64,000 nt of DNA, taken from assembly GCA_947095535.1 (NCBI GenBank), contig OX352772.1, positions 115,676,031 to 115,740,030 of the forward strand. Reading direction: 5' to 3'. This document shows positions 1-10,189 of this stretch, piece by piece; within the stretch, counting starts at the first letter, position 1; each line of letters begins with the position of its first letter. The notes beneath the pieces are model-generated. The model was not told the origin of the DNA. It did no database searches and saw only the letters and a list, made by a program, of their open reading frames with translations. The position numbers and the translations under genes are program-made. The stretch comes from Poecilobothrus nobilitatus. Its lineage: Eukaryota; Arthropoda; Insecta; Diptera; Dolichopodidae.

Positions 1-440
1 TTTGTTTTTCAAATGTGAATATTACCTTTTTTTCAGATACAATTATTTTTTCGTTACTTATATCGAATTCTTGCTGTATTTGATTGGGAAATGGAATCAC
101 AATAGTATCAAAATACTTTTCATCAGTAAATTTTGGAATTAATATTGCCAAAATTATTTTTCTGTCTTTTAAAATTACACTGCTTTTAATAAATGGAAGA
201 ATTTCTATTGTTATATTGAAATCTGGGATTTCGTTAGGTGAAAGAATGTTATGTGCTAGGACATTTAATTTGCTAAGAATTATTATGTCTTTAATTTTGA
301 CAATTTCTCTGTTCATATGTACAATGTTTACATAAATTTGTAGTCCATATTTCGTGTCGTCTTGTATTATTATATTTGTTTCACTAATAACCTTAGATAA
401 ATATTTTTGGATTTGTTGTTGTTGGTTATTAATATGCGTT
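1..440 (-). pseudogene. env remnant, errantivirus type (cut by window edge)
   Basis: A minus-strand frame from about 440 to 1 has the look of an errantivirus envelope TM-side segment: a basic run, a long heptad-like helical stretch and a hydrophobic, Ile-rich body. The same segment is present more completely at 25030-25640 and, with differences, at 22418-22988. Errantivirus env proteins are F-like fusion glycoproteins. Here the frame overlaps the end of the integrase frame (370-774), which suggests that a deletion fused integrase to env. No signal peptide or complete surface subunit is visible. Confidence 0.55.
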
Positions 441-774
441 TTTGATCTCTTTCTGAAACCATATATCCATATATATATGTACTATGTCGTTGAATTGGTT
501 TGGTGTATGACTCAATTTGTTTAGCAAGTCCACAAGTTTCACAATTATTTATAAATTTTTCTTTACGAAGGTTTGGATAAAAATATTTTTGTGTCAATTC
601 TAAAAAGACTTTGTTAATACATCTATGGTTATTTTTTAGGTGTTCGTCTTTGATAATTGTAATTAATTCATTTTTGTCTATGTCGTTGATAAGGTTTCGC
701 GATGATTTCAGAATTTTCAGATTTTTATTTATAGCAAAGTTTCTAGAATACAGTTCTAGGAATTTTGGAAACAA
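370..774 (-). pseudogene. Integrase N-terminal zinc domain, core missing
   Basis: The 134-codon frame contains an HHCC zinc-binding pattern: His45-x4-His50 and Cys78-x2-Cys81. This is the usual N-terminal domain of retroviral and Ty3/gypsy integrases. The D,D35E catalytic core that should follow is absent; the frame runs about 50 residues further and stops, and the DNA reads on as env in another frame. The domain could only have supported oligomerisation or DNA contact and cannot integrate anything by itself. An identical copy lies at 25550-25954. Confidence 0.75.
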
Positions 775-913
775 CTTTATATTTTCTCAATACACACAGA
801 TTAGACGCTTGTCTGGTAAAATTCATTGCATTAGTTTTAGTTTAGTAAGTTACTATTTTGTGATATATGCACTATATTTTGTATTTTTTTATGCATAATT
901 TTTGGAGAGATTT

Positions 914-1604
914 TTATTCTTTATTTCCTTCTTTTAGTAATAATAATTGGTTTTTGAATAAATATTTTGGTTTTTCTGTGATATATATCAAATCACTAGA
1001 ATCTTCTTCAGCGCTATGAATAGTTGCAGCAGTCGATATAACATCTCCGTTATTACAAGTTTGAGCATAATTCAAACTGTTTATCTCATTAGAAGGTTGG
1101 TTTAAATTTTCTTTTAGAAGAGGTTGTATTACTTCATTGTTATTTACTTCTTCTTCTTGACTTTTGTTTATTTCATTATTGTAATTTTCATAATTTTTTG
1201 AAACATTTATGCGAGACAAACCGTCTGCTACAACATTTTGGTTTACCCTTAAGATACTCTATATCAAAGGTGAACTCGTTTAGTTTAATTTTCCACCTTT
1301 GGAGCTGACAATTTGGTTCTTTTAAATTGTTCAGCCAAATAAGTGGTCTGTGGTCCATTTTGATAGTGAATGCTCTACCATATAAGTAGGGTCGGAATTG
1401 TTTAGTTGCCCAGACTATAGCAAGTAATTCCTTTTCTATTGTTGCGTAGTTTTTTTCCTGCTTATTTAAAGTGCGCGAAATAAATGAAATTGGATGATTA
1501 TTTTGACTTAACACGTTACCCAGTGCAAAATCAGATGCATGCGTGGTTAAAAGGAAATTCTTACTAAAGTCGGGATATTTTAAAATAGGATCTGATGTAA
1601 TCAA
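914..1604 (-). pseudogene. RNase H domain and pol linker of the gypsy-type element
   Basis: The frame at 1604-1188 carries the Ty3/gypsy RNase H signature. There is an [12 protein letters not shown] block, an [10 protein letters not shown] block with the catalytic Glu, and a MDHRPL block with an Asp. The first catalytic Asp, normally in T-D-A-S, reads His (TTHASD), so the enzyme should be dead. Near 1235 one extra base shifts the frame; the continuing frame (1219-914) is the acidic, Asn/Glu-rich linker that precedes integrase in these elements. Confidence 0.82.
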
Positions 1605-1650
1605 CCGTTTTAATGTTTCAAAACCTTTTAAATATTCTTTATCTTTTAAA

Positions 1651-2400
1651 TTAATTTTTGCTCCCTTTTTTAGGTATTTTGTTAGGATATGCTACTTTAG
1701 CATAGTCACGTATAAATTTTCTATAATAGCCTGTGATGCCAAGAAAACTCTTTATTTCTTTTTGCGTCTTAGACAGTAAAATTTTTAAAATTGACTCTAT
1801 TTTTTTGGGATTTGGCTTAACACCTTCTTTTGATACAATGTGTCCCAAAAATTCGGTTTCCCGATTTAAAAACGAACATTTGTCTAACTGTATTTTTAAA
1901 TTTATCTTTGGATAAGGTTTGAAATATTTTTTGCAAAGAGTCCAAATGTTCTTGCAAAGATGAAGAGAAAATGAGGATATCATCCATATAAACTATACAA
2001 ATTTTGTTTATGTATTTTTCCAAGACTTGATTCATTAGTTTTTAGAATGTGAAGGGTGCATTCTTTAATCCAAATCGCACCCTCATAAACTCATAATGTC
2101 CCGTAGATGTTGAAAATGCGGTTTTCTTTCTGTCTTTCGGGTCCACTTCCATCTGGTGGAACCCTTTGGCAAAGTATAAAGTGGTAAAATAATTTGCTTT
2201 TCCTAATTTATCAAAAATGTCTTCCAAATCGGGTATTGGGAATTTGTCATCGACGGTTATGTTGTTTAATTTCTATAGTCGATAACAATTCTCCATTTTT
2301 GTTTTCTACTGTTGTCAAGTTTTTTGGGGACAACCCAAATTGGGGAATCGTATGGGGAATTTGAGTGTTGAATGATGTTATCTTTCAACATGTCATCTAT
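1651..2400 (-). pseudogene. Reverse transcriptase of the gypsy-type element, frameshifted
   Basis: RT blocks appear in order over several frames: an N-terminal SPIWVVPKK block (about 2330), an [11 protein letters not shown] block (about 2190), the active-site YMDDILIFS box (about 1975) and the thumb FLGHIVSKEGV and FLGITGYYRKFI blocks (1860-1710). Frames change near 2255, 2040 and 1900. The YMDD box is intact, but the upstream catalytic Asp, normally in LDLAKGF, reads Tyr (LYFAKGF). Together with the shifts this makes the protein inactive. An identical copy lies at 26831-27580. Confidence 0.85.
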
Positions 2401-2403
2401 TTG

Positions 2404-3048
2404 TCAGTTGATCTCATCTTTATGAATTTCTGGGTATCTGTACAGTTTGGTATATATAGGTATTTCGTTTTGGGTATTTATTAAGTGTTTAATTTTATTA
2501 GTAAATGAAAGGTTATCATTTTCTTGATAGAAAACATTTTTATTATTTAGTATAATTTTTTTTAATGAAATTTGCTCTTCTTTATTTAAATGTGACATAT
2601 TTATGTGATCAAGAACGTTGAAGTTATTAATTTCGTTAGAAAATAATTCAATAGGATTATCTTGAAAACTTTTGGCAAAATAATTTTTCTCATTTTCTTT
2701 TAAAAACAAGGGAAGAATCGTGTTATTAGTTTTAATAGTTCGATTTTTATAATCGATAATTGCATTTAGAGCATTTAGAATATTATTGCCGATTAAACAG
2801 TCAAATATACTGTGAAAATCTATTTCAAAAAATTCGGCGAAAAGGGTTTCTTTAAAAATTTCAAAAAGTGGGAACTTATATTTGATATTGGTTTGTACTT
2901 TATTTTTTAAAGCTTTAAGTTCTTGAACATTAGAATTAATTTTATATTTGGGATGACATAAGTTTGGATTTAATATGCTGAATTCGGCTCCTGTATCAAT
3001 AATAAGTCTCAATACTTTTGCAGGAGTATTGATGACGACATAGGACAT
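2404..3048 (-). pseudogene. Retroviral-type aspartic protease region of pol
   Basis: The 214-codon frame begins with a retropepsin motif, IIDTGAEFSIL, with the catalytic Asp at residue 18. A CLIGNNIL block follows at about residues 85-92, matching the second conserved protease motif. The rest is the protease-RT linker, ending in an IPIYTKLYRYP block that normally leads into RT. The frame stops at 2404, just before RT block 1. It lies directly after the gag C-terminus, from which a stop separates it. The fold itself looks complete; the polyprotein is not. Confidence 0.8.
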
Positions 3049-3049
3049 T

Positions 3050-3943
3050 TGTTTCAGTCAAGGGATAGGCCAACTGTGATTAGATGCGATGTCCTTTGCA
3101 TCCGAATTATTTGTATTCCTAGATATCTTAGACTGATTTGTTCTGTTATCATTATAAGAATTTTTGTTATTTGGAGTATTATATTTATTAAAATAACTAG
3201 GGTTTTGATCATTTTTTTTGTTAATATTTGAACTTGTTTGGCCTGAGTATGCTTGATGTGTATTACTTTTATTAGAACTATTTGGGTTTTTATAATTTAT
3301 TTTATTTGTATTTAGGTATGCTTGATTTGAATTTGAATAGTTTGGTTTTGATATGAAAGTTTTTGTTAAAATTACTATTATAATTTAAATTTGGTTTAAA
3401 TTGGGGTTCTCCGTGCAAAGGTTTTGATAATTACCTTCTTTTATTATTCCGTATACCTCGTCTAAGGTTTCCTACTGTATATAATACTACGTGCAGGTTC
3501 AGGTAAATTAATTTCAAATATTTTTACAGCTAATCACTATTTAAATTTTTATTTAAGAGATAATAGTTATTTAATCTACAGAGGTAATTGTTAATTTCTT
3601 CAAAAAATTTTTCAATATTTTTTGTAACACGGCATAAGCTCATTCCGTCTAAAAGTGTGACAGCTGATAACTTTTTGCCATGATTTGTTACCAAAATTGG
3701 TTTTATTTGGTCCCAGGTATTAGGATTTCCATTTTTCCTTAATGAAATCCTACCTTCGTCAACAATTCTGTCTTTAATGTACCTTATTATTAGCGCTGTA
3801 TTTGTAGCGTCAAAAGTATTGAGTGATGGCATGAGTATATCTACTCGTTCAATAAACTCGGTCAAGTCGTTTGTATTTTTTCCCGTGAAGGGTGAAATTT
3901 TGCTAAAAACTTCGAGCATAAATTTAAATTTTTCCACTTCCAT
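3050..3943 (-). pseudogene. gag of the gypsy-type element
   Basis: The frame opens with MEVEKFKFMLEV at 3943 and stays open for 137 codons. The content (a FTGKNTNDLTEFIERV block and a later HGKK-like block) resembles the capsid region of errantivirus Gag. Beyond the stop at 3530, other frames down to about 3050 encode an Asn/Gln/Tyr-rich low-complexity tail, as in the Gag C-terminus of the 17.6/297 group. No CCHC zinc knuckle was seen, which also fits that group. A truncated inverted copy occurs at 32599-32725. Confidence 0.7.
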
Positions 3944-4059
3944 TTTGTTTTTTTTTGTTTGATTTAAATTTATAAATTATTTATTCAAAACTTTATTTTA
4001 TTAAATTATAGATTTAAAAGCGGGAAAAGAGAAATTTCCGTTAAGTTTTGTTGAATCTA

Positions 4060-5359
4060 TAGGGTGTTCAAAATTGAGGTATCATTTTGATTTTCCCGCC
4101 ATTTTTTTTCTACCTGGAATTTTTATACGAGGTTTCTTTAGGTATATTCTAAATACATTCCGGTTAGTTAATATGGAACGTTACACGAAAGAACAACGTG
4201 TTTTTGTTATTACAACATTTTTTGAAAATGGTAAAAGTTTTCAAGATGTAATTAGGAAATTTCGAACAAAATTTGGTAGAGAAAATGCTCCAACAAATCG
4301 TACCATCAAGCTGTTGGTTGATAAATTTCTAGAAACTGGATCTGTTCTTGATAACAGAGGCAACATTTATCAACGTAGTGGCCGTTCAACCGAGAATGTC
4401 GCAGCTTTGAGCAGAAGTGTTGAAGAAGATCCAAAAACTTCCATTCGCCATCGTTCGCAGCAATTAAACATCAAACCATCCACATTATTCAACATTTTGC
4501 ATCGTGATCTCCATTTAAAGGCTTATAAGATCCAGCTGACGCAAGAATTAAAACCAACTGACCATGCATTACGTCGGCAATTCGTTTCTTGGGCAATCGA
4601 AAAACAAGAAGAAAATGAGAATTTTTTTAACAAAATAATCTTCACCGACGAAGCTCATTTCCAGCTCAATGGCTACGTCAATAAACAGAATTGCCGCATT
4701 TGGGGTGAAGAGAATCCAAGGGTTATCTTAGAGAAACCATTACATCCACAAAAAGTTACGGTTTGGTTTGGTTTGTGGTCAGGAGGAATCATCGGACCAT
4801 ATTTTTTTGAAAACGCAAATGGAAATGCGATTACGGTCAATGGAAATTGCTACAGGGAAATGATCCGAAGCTTTTGGTGGCGGGAAATTGATGATTTGGA
4901 CGTAAGAAATATGTGGTTTCTACAGGACGGTGCCACTTGCCACACAGCAAGAGAAACAATGGATCTTTTGAAGGAAAAGTTCGAAGATCGCATTATTTCT
5001 CGTAGAGGAGGAGTGATGTAGCCACCAAGATCGTGCGATTTGACACCGTTGGATTTTTCTTTTTGGGGTTTTGTGAAATCGAAAGTGTACAGCAATAATT
5101 CCACAACAATTCAAGAGCTTAAAAACAACATTATCGAGCAGATTTCAACCATTGCGAACAGTTTATTGAACAATGTGATTCAGAATTTTGGTAAAAGATT
5201 GGAAGCCTGCCGAAGTAGTAGGGGGCCACTTGGTCGACATAATTTTTCATTATTAACCGGAACCTATTTGTAATAAATTAAAATAAAAATATATTTAATA
5301 TTTCAAAAAAAAGTCTTTTTTTATTCAAATTAAAATGATACGTCAATTTTGAACACCTA
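4060..5359 (+). mobile_element. Mariner of the rosa-like DD41D type (copy 1)
   Basis: A 1.3-kb element has inverted ends of about 32 bp. The left begins GGGTGTTCAAAATTGA at 4062. The right, reverse-complemented from 5357, begins GGTGTTCAAAATTGA, and the pairing continues with a few mismatches. It is bounded by TA dinucleotides at 4060-4061 and 5358-5359, the mariner target duplication. It holds one transposase frame with a single nonsense codon. It lies inside the gypsy-type element upstream of gag, so it is the younger insertion. Copies occur at 29240-30539 and, inverted, at 31183-32482. Confidence 0.92.
4173..5273 (+). pseudogene. Mariner transposase, DD41D, one internal nonsense codon
   Basis: The start is taken at Met 4173 (MERYTKEQR), the usual mariner N-terminus; an in-frame Met at 4074 lies within the inverted repeat. 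Residues 1-110 are the paired-type helix-turn-helix DNA-binding part. Catalytic Asp residues are D159 (FTDEAHF), D252 (LQDGATCH) and D294 (LTPLDFSFWG), with 41 positions between the last two, the rosa-type spacing. Codon 283 (5019-5021) is TAG at a site where related proteins usually have Trp. The 83 codons after it are open to the normal end at 5273. The enzyme would cut and paste the element at TA sites. The frame is otherwise intact, so inactivation is recent relative to its neighbours. Confidence 0.9.
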
Positions 5360-5714
5360 TATTTATTAATGAATTTTATTTTAAAATTATTAATAGTTTT
5401 AAAAAGACTTATTTTTTTTTCTTTTTTCTCAAGTCAAAAAGAAATTTATTAATAGCTATTTAATTTTTTGTTCGGTTATTTTTTCAATATAACAATAATA
5501 AAATCAAAGATAGATTTCAAATAATATGCTATGATTAAAATTTTCTAGTAAAATTTTTGTTGTTACATTAAATTTATTTATAATTATTATTATTTTTTTT
5601 TTTTGTGTTTTTCTTTCGTTTATGTCTTTTTAAATTGCACTTTTATGTAATAAAAAGTGAATGAATAAGAATATTTTAAATATTTAAATATTTTTATTCA
5701 TTCACTTTTTATTA
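5360..5714. repeat. AT-rich tail with terminal hairpin (5648-5714)
   Basis: 5360-5647 is AT-rich with no gene, probably upstream non-coding DNA of the gypsy-type element. At 5648-5668 and 5694-5714 lie perfect 21-nt inverted arms around an A/T core that is itself almost palindromic, so the whole 67 nt can extrude as one hairpin or cruciform. The duplication boundary (5714), the axis of the palindrome at 30861 and the end of the third tail copy (33157) all fall in this hairpin. Confidence 0.85.
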
Positions 5715-6003
5715 ACCTTTGCGATTTAGATATTTCAGAAGTTTTGGTACAAATTTCTTCCATTACTTTGCAAAGGACTGAAATTATATCAATAGGGCGG
5801 TATTTAGAGGGATCGCTTTTAATACCTTTTTTGGGAATTGGGAAAATATGTGCAGCCTTCCATTGGGTAGGATGAATACCCGAAGTAAAGGAAAGGTAGA
5901 AAAGCTTCCGCAGAGGTTTGGAAATACTGAAGTAGGAATTTTTTATCACCATGGTAGTTATACAATCTGGACCGGCTGACTTATTTGTATCAAGATTTTT
6001 CAA
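5715..6003 (-). pseudogene. Non-LTR retrotransposon RT fragment
   Basis: About 96 codons cover the N-terminal part of a non-LTR (Jockey-like) RT domain: KSAGPDCI, then PLRKLF, then a W-K-A-A-H-I-F-P-I-PKKG block, then SKYRPIDIISVLCKVME. The YADD active site is absent. The fragment starts at the hairpin boundary and is truncated at both ends. The related plus-strand sequence at 15580-16030 has the same block order but is clearly diverged. Confidence 0.78.
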
Positions 6004-6129
6004 GATTAGCCGTTACGGCCTTTTTCAAGATCACCGTTTTCATCGAAGATTTCCATTTTAAAGATCATCGTGTGTGTCAGGTACCCGAATTGCCACTCCA
6101 ATTCATCGAATCCATCTCAGGAACATAAA

Positions 6130-8360
6130 GAAAACATGCCAGAACACCATTGTACTAAATTTAAAGGTTCTACTTTTGTTGGTTTTGGAGATATGCTCGT
6201 TGCTCTTGTGCTCGTCCGGAAGTTTCCAAAATACGAACCCATGGTTCAAATTCTTTTAAATGTCGGTTTCCAATTTTACAGAAAAGGAAACATAACAGAA
6301 CACCTTTGTACTAAAAATAAAAGTTCTATCTTTGTTGGTTGTGGAGATATACTCGTTAGCTCTGGGGCTCGCCCGGAAGCTTCCAATATTTGAACCCATG
6401 GACCAAATCCTAACAAATTTCAGAAACATAAATCAAACATGAAGGAACACCATTCTGCCTAATTTAAAGGTTATGTCTTTGTTGCTTTTGGAGATAATAT
6501 CATTTGCTCTGAGGCTCGTTCGGAAGCTTCCAAAATCCAAACCCATTGACCGCATCCTCTTAAATTTCAGAGACATAAATCGAACGGGAAGGAACATCAT
6601 TGTACAAAATTTAAAGGTTCTATCTTTGTTGATTTTGGAGATAATCTCGTTTGCTCTGGGGCTCGTTCATTTGCTCTGAGGCTCGTTCGGAAACTTCCAA
6701 AATCCAAACCCATTGACCACATCCTCTTAAATTTCAGAGACATAAATCGAACGGGAAGGAACATCATTGTACATAATTTAAAGGTTCTATTTTTGTTGAT
6801 TTTGGAGATAATCTCGTTTGCTCTGGGGCTCGTTCGGAAGTTTCCAAAATCCGAACCCATGGACCAAATCCTCTCAAATTTTAGAGACTTAAATAAAACA
6901 TGAAAGAACACCACTCTGTCAAATTTGAAGGTTATATCTTTATTGGTTTGGGAGATAATCTCATTTGATCTGGTGCTCGTTCGGAAGCTTCCAAAATACA
7001 AACCCATGGACCAAATCTTCTTAACTTTCAGAGACATAAATCAAACGGGAAGGAACATCATTGTAAAAAATTTAAAGGTTCTATCTTTGTTGATTTTGGA
7101 GATAATCTCATTTGCTCTGGGGCTCGTTCGGAAGCTCCCAAAATCCGAACCCATGGACCAAATCCTCTCAAATTTCAGAGACTTAAATAAAACATGAAAG
7201 AACACCACTCTGTCAAATTTGAAGGTCATATCTTTATTGGTTTTGGAGATAATCTCGTTTGCTCTAGGGCTCGTTTGGAAGCTTCCAAAATACGAATCCT
7301 TGGTTCAAATTCTTTCAAATGTCAGTTTCCAATTTTATAGAAAAGGAAACATAATAGCACCCTCTTGTACTAAAAATAAAGGTTCTATCTTTGTTGGTTG
7401 TGGAGATATACTAATTTGCTCTGGGCTCGTTCGAAAGCTTCCAAGAAAAGAACCCATGAACCAAATCCTCACAAATTTCAGAGACTTAAATAAAACATGA
7501 AAGAACACCACTCTGCCAAATTTAAAGGTTATATCTTAGTTGGTTTTGGAGATAATCTCATTTGCTCTGGTGCTCGTTCGGAAGCTTCCAAAATCCAAAC
7601 CTATTGACCAAATTCTCTTAAATTTCAGAGACATAAGCCGAACGGGAAGGAACATCATTGTACAAAATTTAAAGGTTCTATCTTTGTTGATTTTGGAGAT
7701 AATCTCGTTTGCTCTGGGGCTCGTTCGGAAGCTCCCAAAATCGAACCCATGGACCAAATCCTCTCAAATTTTAGAGACTTAAATAGAACATGAAAGAACA
7801 CCACTCTGTCAAATTTGAAGGTTATATCTTTATTGGTTTTGGAGATAATCTCATTTGATCTGGTGCTCGTTCGGAAGCTTGCAAAATCCAAACCCTTGGA
7901 CCAAATCGTCTTAACTTTCAGAGACATAAATCAAACGGGAAGGAACATCGTTGTAAAAAATTTATGGGTTCTATCTTTGTTGGTTTTGGAGATCACTTCG
8001 TTTGCTCTAGGGCTCGTTCGGAAGCTTCCAAAATACGAATCCATGGTTCAAATTCTTTCAAATATCAGTTTCCAATTTTATAGAAAAGGAAACATAACAG
8101 CACCTTCTTGTACTAAAAATAAAGGTTCTATCTTTGTTAGTTGTGGAAATATACTCATTTGCTCTGGGCTCGTTCGGAAGCTTTCAAGAAAAGAACCCAT
8201 GAACCAAATCCTCTCAAATTTCAAAGACTTAAATAAAACATGAGAGAGCACCACTCTGTCAAATTTGAAGGTTATATCTTTATTGGTTTTGGAGATAATC
8301 TCATTTGCTCCGGAATCATTCGGAAGCTTCCAGAATCTGAACCCATGGACCGATTTTGTC
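6130..8360. repeat. Tandem array of about 15 monomers, mostly 147 bp
   Basis: Anchoring on the conserved CTCGTTCGGAAG-type word gives positions 6211, 6368, 6515, 6662, 6829, 6976, 7123, 7270, 7426, 7573, 7720, 7866, 8013, 8169 and about 8315. Spacing is 146-147 bp, except three 156/157-bp monomers (from 6211, 7270 and 8013) that carry an alternative block starting with TTTCCAATTTTA, and one 20-bp local duplication near 6662-6682. Two other subtypes tend to alternate: one with GAACACCACTCTG, one with GGAACATCATTGTA. Short open frames across it are repeat artefacts. Monomers are diverged, so the array is not fresh. Confidence 0.93.
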
Positions 8361-8379
8361 CAGATTCGAACTTAGCCTT

Positions 8380-8608
8380 CCTTTCGTAATTATATAGTAA
8401 CCTACTATATAAATTTCATCAAGATAGCTTTATTAGTTTTTGAGTTATCGTGCAAACGGACGGACGGACGGGCTGACATCGTTAAATCGACTCAGGAGGT
8501 GATCCTGATTCAGAATATATATACATGTCCATATCTAACTCGCTTCCTTTTGGTGGTTACAAACACCATACCAAAGTTAATATACCCTATACTTTAGGTG
8601 TAGGGTAT
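8380..8608 (-). mobile_element. Helentron-derived (HINE/DINE, mini-me-like) 5' end
   Basis: Read on the minus strand from 8608, it opens with ATACCCTA, forms a short terminal hairpin with TAGGGTAT, then shows a GATTCAGAATATATATAC block and a GTCC microsatellite (8457-8472) followed by an AACTCAAAAACTAA word. The same layout (terminal ATACCC hairpin, GTCC run, ACTCAAAAACTAA) starts the elements at 48821, 51495 and 55819. Such blocks are known from dipteran mini-me/DINE elements. The 147-bp array lies immediately inside and may be its internal tandem region; its other end was not identified. Confidence 0.6.
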
Positions 8609-10189
8609 AACAAGAAGACACAATGGCAAATTTCGAGCTCACAACAGCAATCGAAGTAGTATATCTTGACTTGCTCACAAATAATTTCCATAACTGTAGA
8701 TTCAACTTTACCAAAATAATTTTAAATTAAAATTAAATAACATAAAATGGCTGACTTAACATTTTGTGTGGTCACACTTTCAATTGCAAACATTTGTTTA
8801 TTTTTGTATCGTACAATATCAAGTACATTTATTTACATTTATTTACAATAAGGAAGAATATCAAATTATATCTTTCGTTTAGATTTTTAAACGTTATGAT
8901 ATGTGAATGATTCATTTTTGTATGCAATTATATTTTTGGTAATATTTTGGTTAATTATCACATATGGAAATTGTATTGTAGAAAGTTACTATGTTATATT
9001 GCATTTTTGTCCCAAATAATTTCTGTGTAACAAAGCAATAAATTGTTATAATTTGTTGATTTTGATAATTTCAGTATTAAAATAATGTAAATTAAAATAG
9101 TATAATTATACTAGTATAAATTAAAACATTTGAAAATAAAAATCAGAATTATTTTGTATTCTAAACATAATAGTTTTCATGAGCAATTAACTTTGCTTGC
9201 CTTATTTTATTTTATTATTTTATCAGAGCAATTAACTTTTCTTGTTCAGGTCTGTCTTAGCCCGTAAAACTAAGGAAACAGCAATTAACTTTGCCATATT
9301 GATCAGCGTTTACTGCGCTAGATAAATATATGTTAAATTGCGTATACGCCAATAGGAAATACCTATAGTGGGACAATAGCCGCATATGTGCAATTAGTTA
9401 GGGAAAGTCTACAAAAATATTCAATATAACATCAATTTATTACACCAATTTAAAAGCCGCCTCTTTGTAGAAATGGCTGCTTTGGAAATGCGACTAAACC
9501 AAAATTTAGGCCTCACATTGACAGTTTTCATGAAATGAGAAATGAATAACCTCGTTCCAAATAAAATAGTATATATATATGTAATGTTTGTATATGTCCT
9601 ATGCATGTCCTAAAAATTAAGGTTTTATGTGTTTCTTTAGAAACATTTGTTATGTATGTACATAATATGTACCTATATATGTATGTGTATTAACATAAAA
9701 TTTTATTCAAACATAATATCAATTTCTAAATCCAAGCTACATGTTTGGCAAAGACTATAAAAAGTAAAGATCATAACAAAATTATTCTTTTGTGCTTTAC
9801 GAATTATGATTTGAAATCTCGAATCATCAAAATTTTGTCAACACAAAAAATTAAAACTACCTAATTATATTTATGTACATAATATTTATTACATAGGTAC
9901 ATATACATATGTATTACGTTTAACAAATTTGCTAAATAATTTTGTTCTGCTACATTTGTTTATAACTTAAATTAAAATATCTATCAACATTTTTTATTGC
10001 ATGATCTTTTTATTGCTATTACTTTTGGGTAATATAGATTTACGGTTAAGTATTATGTTTGGATATACATGTGGGAATTATAATGAAACACAATTATTAT
10101 AATTCAATAAGTATGTAATTTTAATTGTAAAATAAAGTTCAAAATATAAATTAAAATAACTATTTATATACTATACTATTTATACCACG
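8609..10189. other. AT-rich DNA without a recognised gene
   Basis: No open frame of interest on either strand. Three copies of the word AGCAATTAACTTT occur at 9182, 9227 and 9280. Several CATATATGTAC-like runs lie at 9560-9910. No mobile element was recognised. Confidence 0.6.

Larger units (their letters stand above)
1..4059 (-). mobile_element. Ty3/gypsy errantivirus-type element, broken (copy 1)
   Basis: Read on the minus strand, the order is gag (3943 down), aspartic protease, reverse transcriptase, RNase H, integrase N-terminus, then an env-like frame running off the window at position 1. That order is typical of insect errantiviruses such as gypsy, 17.6 and 297. Every gene is interrupted by stops or shifts, and the integrase catalytic core appears deleted between about 370 and 450. 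A mariner sits just upstream of gag at 4060-5359. No LTR was recognised on either side. The family placement (17.6/297-like) rests on gene order, an Asn-rich gag tail and RT/RNase H motifs, and is inference. Confidence 0.85.
1..5714. repeat. Left copy of a 5.7-kb direct duplication
   Basis: This block matches 25181-30894 at a constant offset of 25180. Every open frame has the same translation in both copies, and the stretches I compared base by base are identical. It begins at the window edge, so it probably extends further left. Its right end falls at the end of a short hairpin (5648-5714): here the sequence continues into a non-LTR fragment, whereas the second copy continues into an inverted repeat of itself. 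Identity over 5.7 kb of non-coding, decayed DNA means a very recent duplication or an assembly artefact. Confidence 0.95.

Noticed and set aside
84..335. 83-codon plus-strand frame, repeated at 25264
   Set aside because: It is antisense to the env remnant, which carries the family-like features on the minus strand.
4850..5114. Minus-strand frames opposite the mariner transposase
   Set aside because: Shadow frames antisense to a clear transposase gene; no family signal.
6130..8243. Many overlapping 60-146-codon frames on both strands
   Set aside because: They are translations of the 147-bp tandem repeat (period 49 codons). They recur with the repeat and show no protein-family signal.
6130..8360. 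Repeat array considered as CRISPR-like
   Set aside because: Repeats are contiguous 147-bp monomers without unique spacers, in eukaryotic DNA.
9182..9295. Three AGCAATTAACTTT words as a possible regulatory array
   Set aside because: Irregular spacing, AT-rich surroundings and no gene nearby; kept only as a note in the region entry.
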